A program made the translations under genes and the position numbers. Positions 8,457 through 17,700 of a DNA stretch of 64,000 nt are shown here, piece after piece. Where the stretch lies: contig WRHM01000002.1 in NCBI GenBank assembly GCA_009783265.1, positions 1 to 64,000 of the forward strand, given 5' to 3'. The notes under the pieces are model-generated. The model did no database searches. It was not told where the DNA came from and saw only the letters and a list, made by a program, of their open reading frames with translations. Numbering within the stretch: position 1 is the first letter of the stretch; each line of letters starts with the position of its first letter. This DNA comes from Oscillospiraceae bacterium (GTDB lineage Bacteria > Bacillota > Clostridia > Oscillospirales > WRJC01).

Positions 8457-9359
8457 TTATTTTATGTCTACCGTGACGCAATTTTTCCCGTTCTGTTTGC
8501 TTTTATACATTAATTCATCAGCTCTTTTTACGACAGATTCTATTGTATCTCCGATACGCGCTAAAGTTACCCCTACTGATACCGTTACAGAAAGCGTCAA
8601 ATGTTCATGTTTAATAACGGTTTTTTCTACTAAAGTGCGTATTTTTTCTCCTATCAATAATACGTCGTTATCTTCATTTATTGTAAATATCCCGATAAAT
8701 TCCTCGCCTCCCCAGCGTCCGTATAAATCCTGATTTCTTATCATGTGCATAACTGCTTCCGATACAGTTTTTAAAATGGCGTCTCCGGCATTGTGACCGT
8801 ATGTATTATTAAAATTCTTAAAATTGTCAATATCTAAAAATGCCACGCATAATTTATTTTGATACAACGCCATTTCTCTTAAACGCAGAACAAGAAAACT
8901 CTCGACTTTTCTCCTGTTCGGAACACCCGTAAGCTGATCGTTCAACGCTGAACTTGATAATTGGGTAATTAAATCGTCATCATAAATTACAAGAGAACTC
9001 AACATAAAAATTTCAATTGCTCCGATAATTTTATCGTTTTCAATTACCGGGAAAGTATTTGCTGAAGCGGGAACTCGATGTCCTTCTTTATGCCTTAAAA
9101 AAATATTATGCTTTCGCGGCCGGCCGTCAATTAATACATTATGTAAAGGGCAACCGGCATTGCAAATCAAATTACCTTCGCCGTCAATATGCTTGAGCGG
9201 AGTGTCCTGGCAATTCTTCCCGAGTATTTCTTCTTTTTTGTATCCTGTTATGTTTTCAGCCGTTTTATTCCAAAATGTAATCACTCTTTCTGTGTTTACG
9301 AAATAAGCGCCTTCATCCATGTTATTTATAATTTCAAGATACAATTTTTCGTTATCCAC
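8457..9359 (-). CDS. PAS-GGDEF diguanylate cyclase
   Basis: The 300-residue soluble protein joins an N-terminal PAS sensor (residues about 5-125) to a GGDEF domain (135-298), which makes cyclic di-GMP from two GTP. The active-site motif is GRWGGEEF. The inhibitory I-site RNQD stands five residues before it, so product inhibition is expected. The PAS domain carries clustered cysteines (NCQDTPL and LICNAGCPL) that could sense redox state or bind a cofactor; that is inference. There are no membrane segments. Translation starts at GTG 9359 behind GGAGGAA. The gene is 45 nt downstream of the HD-GYP gene, so synthesis and degradation of c-di-GMP seem to be encoded together. Confidence 0.93.
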   Translation of the reverse strand: MDNEKLYLEIINNMDEGAYFVNTERVITFWNKTAENITGYKKEEILGKNCQDTPLKHIDGEGNLICNAGCPLHNVLIDGRPRKHNIFLRHKEGHRVPASANTFPVIENDKIIGAIEIFMLSSLVIYDDDLITQLSSSALNDQLTGVPNRRKVESFLVLRLREMALYQNKLCVAFLDIDNFKNFNNTYGHNAGDAILKTVSEAVMHMIRNQDLYGRWGGEEFIGIFTINEDNDVLLIGEKIRTLVEKTVIKHEHLTLSVTVSVGVTLARIGDTIESVVKRADELMYKSKQNGKNCVTVDIK

Positions 9360-9404
9360 AATAATTCTTCCTCCGTGATTATTTATATTTTATGCGTAGA
9401 AAAA

Positions 9405-10799
9405 CTACGCGGGATTTGCTCTCGTGAAATAATTTGCGCTGTGCTTGCAAACCGGACAAATAAAATCTTCAGGTAAACCATCACCTTCATGAAAATAACC
9501 GCAAATATTGCAACGATAACCGTTTACGGGAGTTTTTTCATGAGCTTTGAAAATCGCGCACGCTTCATCGTCTTGAATCGGGGAGGGGACTTGCTGCATG
9601 GAATATTTCGCCATTACAATATCCATGTCTTTGACTATTTTTTCGTCAATTTGTCCTTTTGATGCCATATCATATAATATTTCCATCGTTTGCTCGTGAG
9701 TTCTTGCGCCGTGATAAGGCCGAGGTTCAATAACAGCCTGATATATATCAATACACGCCATTAAGCGCGAATTAAAATCCAATTCGTTTCCGTTAATTCC
9801 ACGTGAATAACCGAATCCGCCCAATTTTTCGTGATGATTTGCGGCCCAATTTCTGATAAGCTCGAAATCGGGAATTTCGCCGAGCCAATCGAGCGTATTT
9901 TTAACGTGCTGTTTTATAATAATAAATTCATCGTCGTCGAGTTTACCCGGTTTTTCCAGTATCCCGATAGGCGTTGCTATTTTGCCTATATCATGCAGAG
10001 AAGCAGCGAGAAAAAGCGCGTGCTTTTCTTCAAGATCATAACCGTAATGTTCTGCCATAACCCAGGCGCGGTTGGATATTTGACTTGTATGCATACGCGT
10101 AAATTCTGATTTATAGTCGATAGCCCTCGCGATAAAACCGCCTGCGCGAATAACCCTGAAATCTCTTACATCTTCTTCCCAACGGGGCAGTTCGCGGTCC
10201 ATTGTTTGCGTTATGTTTTCGTCGCGCAGCGTTTCAAGCAAATTTTCATCTAAAACTTCAATCAAAACTTTTATCGAGGCGAGCGTTGAGTACGTGCTGG
10301 CATATAATAAAATTTTTTCGCGCAGTTCAGGTAGTTTTTCAGCTTTAACATATTGAAGATGATACGTGGCGTCAACTGCGTCCGCCGCAGCGATTATTGC
10401 CGTTTCCATTGAAATTTCATTTTCTTTTAAGTGAAACGGGCCCAATCCGTCGCCGCGTTCATGATGATGTAAAATAAATTTATCTATATCTATATTTAAT
10501 TTAAATGGCAGCCAGGATACATGGCTTTGTCCTTTTTCACAGTGAAGAACCATGTTTTTTTCCTGTAATACGCCTGTTTTTTGCGAAAGGTGATATTCAG
10601 TTAACGCGCTGTCATGAAATAACCCGCACACAGCTATCGCAGAAAGCATATCGTCGTTATATCCTAATTTTTTCCCCATAGCGATGCACAAAGCCGCGAC
10701 CCGCATACTGTGATTTTCACTTGCGCCTAACTGTTCTTTTTCAATTACGTCAAATGCTTTTGAAAAAACCAGGCATATTTTATCCATAGCGATTTTCAT
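9405..10799 (-). CDS. Tandem HD / HD-GYP phosphodiesterase with C-terminal rubredoxin-like domain
   Basis: The 464-residue protein has an N-terminal HD domain (about 20-190; LFHDSALTEYHLS, FILHHHERGDGLG). It also has an HD-GYP domain (about 240-410; LAASLHDIGKIATP, ANHHEKLGGFGYSRG), and a C-terminal knuckle YRCNICGYFHEGDGLPEDF then CPVCKHSANYF. HD-GYP enzymes hydrolyse c-di-GMP at a two- or three-metal centre. The GYP motif here reads GYS. The C-terminal CxxC...CxxC unit looks like rubredoxin or the rubrerythrin tail and should bind one iron or zinc. No membrane segment or REC domain is present. It is encoded between the cyclase gene and the Cache kinase gene, on the same strand, behind AAGGAGT. 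Confidence 0.88.
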   Translation of the reverse strand: MKIAMDKICLVFSKAFDVIEKEQLGASENHSMRVAALCIAMGKKLGYNDDMLSAIAVCGLFHDSALTEYHLSQKTGVLQEKNMVLHCEKGQSHVSWLPFKLNIDIDKFILHHHERGDGLGPFHLKENEISMETAIIAAADAVDATYHLQYVKAEKLPELREKILLYASTYSTLASIKVLIEVLDENLLETLRDENITQTMDRELPRWEEDVRDFRVIRAGGFIARAIDYKSEFTRMHTSQISNRAWVMAEHYGYDLEEKHALFLAASLHDIGKIATPIGILEKPGKLDDDEFIIIKQHVKNTLDWLGEIPDFELIRNWAANHHEKLGGFGYSRGINGNELDFNSRLMACIDIYQAVIEPRPYHGARTHEQTMEILYDMASKGQIDEKIVKDMDIVMAKYSMQQVPSPIQDDEACAIFKAHEKTPVNGYRCNICGYFHEGDGLPEDFICPVCKHSANYFTRANPA

Positions 10800-10859
10800 A
10801 GATTAATACTCCTTTTAATTTTAACATTATTTATAATTACTTAATCAAAATAATAATTA

Positions 10860-13800
10860 TTATTTTTTATGCAGATAAGTCCGCAGTTTATCCATAACGT
10901 CGTCGATATTGATCGGCTTGCCGATATGACTGTTCATGCCGGCCGCAATACATTTATCAACGTCTTCTTTAAAAACATTTGCGGTCATAGCTACTATTGG
11001 AATATCTTTAGCGCGCGGAACATCAGAATCCCGAATTGTTCTGGCGGCAGTCAGCCCGTCCATTTCAGGCATTTGCAAATCCATAAATATCATGCCGTAC
11101 TTTTCGGGATTAGCAGTAAACATATCCACAGCTATAGCGCCGTTTTCAGCGTAGTCTATAGAAATTCCAGTGGGTTCAAGCAGCGCAAGCACAATTTCAC
11201 GGTTGATTTCTACATCTTCCGCTAAAAGAATACAATAATTTTCAAAATTTTCGACGGTTTTTTTCGGTATATTATTATCGTCATTTTCACTCGGCAAGCT
11301 CAGATAATCGTTTATGCATTCAGCGATGGCAGTTATAAATAAAGGCTTCGGAAGAAATTTATTAATTCCTTCTTCACGCGCATTATCTTGAATAAGACTC
11401 CAGTCAGTAGCGGACATCATGATAATCACTTTGTCTTCAGACTTTGTTTCATGGATAATATGAGCAAGCTCAATGCCGTTCATTTCAGGCATTTTCCAAT
11501 CCACAAAATAAAAGTTATATGAACCTTTTTTTTCTATTAATGCAAGAGCTTCAGAGCCGTTAAGAGCCGTTTCACACATAATCCCGATTTGGTCAGCAGC
11601 TTCTTTAAAAAATGCCAGTACATCCGGTTCGTCGTCGACTACGAGCATTCTTATATTGCTTAAATTATATTCAGGACTCAGCAAACTCTTCTGCTCGCCT
11701 TTAGCGCAGGTAAGGCATACGGTAAACGAAAAAGTCGAACCTTTTCCGAGTTCAGAATCGACCCATAATTTACCGTTCATCATTTCGACAATATTACGGG
11801 ATATAACGAGTCCTAAGCCCGTTCCGCCGTATTTGCGGTTCGTGCTGGATTCTGCCTGCTCAAAAGCGCCGAACAACCTGCTTTGCTGTTCCGGGCTGAT
11901 ACCGATTCCGCTGTCTTTGATAGATATAAAAAGCGTGTATATTTCGTTTTTCACTTCTGAAAGTTTCACTTCTAAGTGTATCGAGCCTTCTTCCGGTGTA
12001 AATTTTACTGCGTTGGTGAGCAGATTTGTGACGACCTGAGCGAGCCGCTGTTCGTCTCCGAAAAGAATACGCGGAATAGCGGGATCAACATGAACCGTTA
12101 ATTTTTGATTTTTTTCATCCACTTTGAAATTAATTACGTCAATAACTCTTTTAAACATTTTTTCGAGTGCGAATTCCGTAGGGGATAAAGTAAATTTATT
12201 TGCTTCGATTTTTGACATATCTAAAATATCGTTGATAACGCCGAGCAAATGTGTTGAGGCGTCTTCGATTTTTTGGAAAGAATAATCTTTTTTCTCTATA
12301 TCCGCCGCGCTTTTGCCAATAGAAGTCATGCCTATAATCGCGTTCATCGGCGTGCGCATTTCATGGCTCATATTAGACAGGAAATTGCTCTTCGCCCGGC
12401 TTGCCTGTTCCGCTCGCTGTCTCGCGTCTTCTATTTCAGTAACATCGGTGGAAACTATTATATATCCGTTTTTATTATTATTTTGATCCACAAGATAATT
12501 CGCCGTGCCTTTATAATAATGCCCGCTGGTCGGCTGATATAAAACTTCGGATTCTTTGCCTTCATGCAAAGCTGTAATGGGATCGTATTTCGAACCGAAC
12601 GGATAAAAACTTGTGTCATTATATGAAATTCCTATAACTTCATTTAAGCTTTTACCTAAAACTTTTAACGCTAAATCATTCATATAAATAATTTTATGAT
12701 CCATATTAACGATAGAAAGCGGTTCGTTTACACTGCTTACAATACTGTCCGCCATTTCGTCAAACGATTTAGCGAGCGTGCCGAATTCGTCTTTTATATT
12801 AGAATGAATCCTGAATTGACGTTCTCCGGAACGGAAACGCGAAATTCCGTCTATCAGTAATTTAATATTATCGGTAAGATAAGACGACAAAAGTATCGCC
12901 ATAGAAATAACTATAGTAAACAGTATCAGGCTTGTTCCGGCAAGCTGTAATATATTGCTCAAAAGATTAGTATTTATTGCGTCAGTCAAAGTGGCTTCCA
13001 TGTCACGGGCGGGAGCGGTGAAATCTTCGATTCCCGCTCCGATAGTGACCATGGCAAATCCACGGCTGTTACCTTGGATTTTTTCAGAATACTGACCGGT
13101 ATAATATGGGATAGCTCCGGCGGTAGTCGGCTTATATATACCGCTCCATAAAATATAAAACGAGCCTGAACCGCCGTATTCCGTAAGATTCATCCATCCG
13201 GTACATTGCGGTGCATTATTAAGATAACGTCCGTCAAGCCCAACAAAGCCGCGTTTCGTTAATTCCGTGGCGGGAGTTTTACTGCGGGACTGTTCAGTAA
13301 ACTGCGGAAGATTGTCATAATTTTCCGCCCAAAACTTCCCCCAGCTTTTCCCATTTGAGTTTTCGCTTAATTGATCCCATGAAGGATTTGAATCAAGCCA
13401 TTCTTTGCCCCCGTCGTCATACCAGAGTTTAAAAGCGACTTCATCTTTTATAATTCCGTCAACCATCGTTCCTTCAAGCCATGGCACTTGCGGTTCACCT
13501 GTAGACGGATTATAACCCACAATAGAATGATGACGCGGATGACATATATTTCTGCATTTATAATCCCAAATAAAAGCGTAGTTGCCTTCGTAAGCGCTTG
13601 GTAAATTGATATAACGCTCGATCATCGGCGTAATATAATCGACAAATTCCATAATGTGATCATGATTTAAAGCCATAGTTACATAGCCGGTAATTTTTCC
13701 GTTTTCGTCAGTTACCGGAGTCCCCCAACGTACAATTCCTTCAAACCGCCGGCCAACAGGGTTTTCTTTTCCCGCATAAGCCTGCTTTTTGGCAGCTTCG

Positions 13801-14690
13801 ATAAATTCATCACGGGGCAAATTTGCGATTTTTCTGAGTTCTTCAAGATTCGGGTGCGCTTGATTCATTATTTTCGGGTCTTCGCTCAAAAATATTCCGG
13901 GCGCGTACATACCGATATAATTTGTGCCTACATACGCGCCTATTACGTCGGAAACATAAATTTCACCGGGTTGCAGTTTCAATAATTCTTCAAAATAAGT
14001 TTCGGCTTTAACATATGTATTTATGCGATTTGAAACATTTACTTTATCTGGATTTAAAGGATAATTCTTTTTATGTGAATTTTCCGGAACAACATATTTA
14101 TATATTTCGTTGCCATTTAAATCAATAAACGTTATTTCATCGTATAAATGCGCCGCTTCATGTTTGAAAAATTCAGGCGGCCTGTAATTAAAACTGCTTC
14201 CGTATAATTCGTCGTCATTTTCTTTGTTTACGGATACACCGAACGGACCGTCATATTGATACGGATTTTTTTCTATCCACGACATACCGTCTTCCGATAA
14301 TACCCATTCGTTTTGTATAGTAATCATACTTTTCATGTTTTCGGAAAAGTTTTTATATGTTTCATCAGATGGCGTGAGGCTTGCAAGAAGAAGAATATTT
14401 TGATCCCGTTGTTTGAGAAAATCCGCGACTGCCGCCGCTGTATCTGTAGTCAGTCGTTCAATATTTTCTCTGGCTCCGTCGTTTAACGCTTTGGTGGAAT
14501 CTTCAACGGCTATATCGCTTAATATATGTCCAAGCGAATTTATTTGCGAAAATGCTATAACAGTAAGCAAAATTATCGGAATAACTTTAACGACAAGAAA
14601 AATAAGGATCAGTTTCGGGCGGAGTTTTAAATTAATTTTATTTAATATCGTTCCAAAACCTTTTGATTGTTTTTTTGAATTATTATTCAT
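10860..14690 (-). CDS. Cache-domain hybrid sensor histidine kinase with two receiver domains
   Basis: The 1276-residue membrane kinase has this order: a membrane segment (about 28-50), a very large outside sensor region of the Cache type (to about 585), a second membrane segment (about 590-612) and HAMP (to about 670). Next come PAS (about 675-780), HisKA with phospho-His in NMSHEMRTPMNAIIG (about 800), and HATPase_c with DSGIGI and GGTGLGL. Two receivers complete it: REC1 with VDDEP and FVDWKMPEMNG, and REC2 with AEDVEIN and FMDLQMPEMDG. It lacks an HPt domain, so a separate HPt protein is needed to pass phosphate on; one is encoded at 20408. Its C-terminal half is clearly paralogous to the next kinase. 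The ligand is unknown. Confidence 0.93.
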   Translation of the reverse strand: MNNNSKKQSKGFGTILNKINLKLRPKLILIFLVVKVIPIILLTVIAFSQINSLGHILSDIAVEDSTKALNDGARENIERLTTDTAAAVADFLKQRDQNILLLASLTPSDETYKNFSENMKSMITIQNEWVLSEDGMSWIEKNPYQYDGPFGVSVNKENDDELYGSSFNYRPPEFFKHEAAHLYDEITFIDLNGNEIYKYVVPENSHKKNYPLNPDKVNVSNRINTYVKAETYFEELLKLQPGEIYVSDVIGAYVGTNYIGMYAPGIFLSEDPKIMNQAHPNLEELRKIANLPRDEFIEAAKKQAYAGKENPVGRRFEGIVRWGTPVTDENGKITGYVTMALNHDHIMEFVDYITPMIERYINLPSAYEGNYAFIWDYKCRNICHPRHHSIVGYNPSTGEPQVPWLEGTMVDGIIKDEVAFKLWYDDGGKEWLDSNPSWDQLSENSNGKSWGKFWAENYDNLPQFTEQSRSKTPATELTKRGFVGLDGRYLNNAPQCTGWMNLTEYGGSGSFYILWSGIYKPTTAGAIPYYTGQYSEKIQGNSRGFAMVTIGAGIEDFTAPARDMEATLTDAINTNLLSNILQLAGTSLILFTIVISMAILLSSYLTDNIKLLIDGISRFRSGERQFRIHSNIKDEFGTLAKSFDEMADSIVSSVNEPLSIVNMDHKIIYMNDLALKVLGKSLNEVIGISYNDTSFYPFGSKYDPITALHEGKESEVLYQPTSGHYYKGTANYLVDQNNNKNGYIIVSTDVTEIEDARQRAEQASRAKSNFLSNMSHEMRTPMNAIIGMTSIGKSAADIEKKDYSFQKIEDASTHLLGVINDILDMSKIEANKFTLSPTEFALEKMFKRVIDVINFKVDEKNQKLTVHVDPAIPRILFGDEQRLAQVVTNLLTNAVKFTPEEGSIHLEVKLSEVKNEIYTLFISIKDSGIGISPEQQSRLFGAFEQAESSTNRKYGGTGLGLVISRNIVEMMNGKLWVDSELGKGSTFSFTVCLTCAKGEQKSLLSPEYNLSNIRMLVVDDEPDVLAFFKEAADQIGIMCETALNGSEALALIEKKGSYNFYFVDWKMPEMNGIELAHIIHETKSEDKVIIMMSATDWSLIQDNAREEGINKFLPKPLFITAIAECINDYLSLPSENDDNNIPKKTVENFENYCILLAEDVEINREIVLALLEPTGISIDYAENGAIAVDMFTANPEKYGMIFMDLQMPEMDGLTAARTIRDSDVPRAKDIPIVAMTANVFKEDVDKCIAAGMNSHIGKPINIDDVMDKLRTYLHKK

Positions 14691-14739
14691 TTTTTATCCC
14701 TCTTTATCATCCGAATTTTTTTGAATATAAAGCCGCAGT

Positions 14740-17700
14740 TTATTTAGTACCTGTCAGAAGTAATGCTGCCTGATCTATATTATTTGTTTCATCGGTTTTA
14801 TCGTTAGTTTGGTTAACTTCGTTAGCTTCATTTATATTTTTATCAGAATACACAGGAGCAGTGTATTTTATAATTTTTTTGATTATTTCATTTATATCTA
14901 TTGGTTTTCCGACATGGCCGTTCATTCCGACTTCAAAGCATTTTTCAATATCCTCGCGGAAAACATTTGCGGTCATGGCAATAATCGGAATATTTTTAGC
15001 CTGCGGAATGTCGATTCCCCGAATACGGCGTGTCGCTTCATAACCGTCCATTTCGGGCATTTGTATATCCATAAAAATCATGTCGTATTTATCAGGCGAT
15101 TCACTGAACATTTGTAAAGCTTGTTTTCCGTTTAACGCACAATCAATATTTATTAAAGTCGGTTCAAGCAAAGTAAGCACGATTTCGCGGTTAATGTCCA
15201 CATCTTCAGCCAATAAAACGCGGCGTTTTTCAAAAATACCGGAAATATTTTCGTTTATTTCATCTGTTTGATGTTCGGTAACCCCAAGATATTTACTTAT
15301 AATTTCCGCAATAGTTGACGGAAAAAGAGGCTTCTGCAGAAACATATCGACTCCGGCTTCTTTAGCTTCTTCGGCGACCATACTAAATTCAAAGAAAGAA
15401 AGCATGATTATCAAAGAATTTTCCTGCGTTGAAATATTTTTTTTCAATTCTCTTGTCAATTCTATGCCACTCATACCGGGCATTCTCCAATCAACGAAAT
15501 AAAGATTATACGCGCCGTTTTTTTCAATCAGTTGTAAAGCGTCTTCGGCGCATATAGCAGTATCGCAGGATAAGCCTAAACCTTCTATAATTCCTTTAAA
15601 ATCTGCTGTAATAGCCGGATCATCGTCCACAGCCAAAACGCGTATATTTTTCAAATCCGTTTCTCTCGAGCCGAATTTCAAATTTTTCTTTTCACTACGT
15701 TTTAATTTAACGGTAAAACTAAAAGTAGAACCTTTACCAATTTCAGATTCAAGCCATATTTCACCGCCCATCATTTCAACGATGTTTTTGGAAATAGTGA
15801 GTCCAAGTCCTGTTCCCCCGAATTTACGCGCCGTGTGGCTTTCAGCTTGATGGAAAGGCTGGAATAATCTTTTTTGCTGTTCTTCGCTGATGCCTATCCC
15901 GGAGTCAGTTATGCTTATTTTTATAGTGCAAACGCCTTTTTCTTCGCCTATAAAATATGTATTTATTTTGATGGAGCCTTCTTTTGGCGTGAATTTTACT
16001 GCATTCCCGGCCAAATTTGTGATGACTTGAGATAAACGCTGTTCGTCTCCGATTATTATGTCCGGTATATTCCGGTCAATATATATAGCGAAATGATGTT
16101 TCATTTCTTCTAAACGGAAACTTATTACGTTTGCGATACTCTGGAACATCTTTTCAAAATTAAACGTCACTTCTGAAAGCTCAAATTTGCCGGCTTCTAT
16201 TTTAGACATATCTAAAATATCGTTTATTATGCCTAATAAATGTTTGGAAGCATCGTTTATTTTTACAAGGCTGTTTTCTTTTTGTTCTATATTTTTGGCG
16301 TTCATGCCTATAGTGGTCATTCCAATGATTGCATTCATCGGCGTCCGTATTTCATGGCTCATATTGGCGAGAAAATCGCTCTTTGATTTGCTCGCGGCGT
16401 CTGCTTCTATGCGTTGCCTTTCAGTATCGAGAATAATATTTTTGGTTTCGGTCACATCGATTAGCGCGCCTGCTAAATGTAAAGGCTTGCCGTTTTTATC
16501 GCGTATCGATTCGCAGTAATCGCGATAATACGCGTATTCGCCGTTTTTCATACGGAGACGGTATTCTATATTATAATAAGTTTGACCGGTTTTATCATTT
16601 AAATGATTATAGAAAGCTTCAAAAACCATTTCTTTATCTTCAGGATGGATACGCTCGCTCCAACTGCCGATAATATTCGGAAAATCTGTTTCATTTGTAA
16701 ATCCCAATATATTTCTGAATTCATTTGAATATATTATAGCATGCATTGGATTGCCGGGATCAGTATCCGTTATTGCCATATCCCATAAACCGATTCTTGT
16801 CGCCTGCACTACTAAATCTATTTTCGTAAGCTGTAACTCGTTTTGTTCTTTTGCTCGGATAAGTTCGTCTTCACGTTTACGTATCTCAGTCATATCATGG
16901 ACATAACCGACGATTGCAAAAGTGTTTTCATACGGAATTTTTCTGAATTCTACGTCCAATATCCGTTCGGTGCTTTCAAGTATCAATGCAGTTTCAAATT
17001 TTACATAACCGTTTTTCGCGGCTGTAATCAGCCTGCCGGCAAGCGGAATAGATTCACGCCCGTCAGGCTGAAACGAAGGAATGCTTTTTACCATGCGTTC
17101 GACAAATCCAGTAAGAGCGTCTTCTTTTGTCTCAAACTTTAAAAATTTTACTGCGGCGAGATTACAATCTATAAGTTGATATTTACTGTTGAATAAAATA
17201 TTGATATTTGGGTTACTGTCAAGCATTGTCCGCATACGCTCGTCTGCTTCGCGGCTTTTTTCCATTACTGCGATTTGTTGATGGGCGAGTATATTTTCAT
17301 CGTGTTCAACTTTCGCGTCTTCTTTTGATTTAAAAACGCAGTTACTTGTAATATTTACGCCGAGCGCGATTTTTCTCGCCATTCCGTAGCAAGTGTCGCT
17401 GCCGCAGGCGCCGCAGTCTATATGCTGTTTTTCAAATTCGGTTTTATTTAATAATACGAAAGATTTTTCAATATCTGTTTCGGTTATAACCGGAAATGAT
17501 ACGGGAATTGGCTGATATACTCTAATAAAATGTGAAAGGTCGAAAGTTTCGTCGTATTTTTTATATATCGATTCATAATATTCCCGTTTGCGTTCTTCCG
17601 TTGCTTTTCGACGGCTGTTGTCCATCATTTTATCTATTTCAAAAATGTTTTTATCATGCGAACAAGCTGTTCCGATATTACAGCCTTCTTCGCAATTAAG

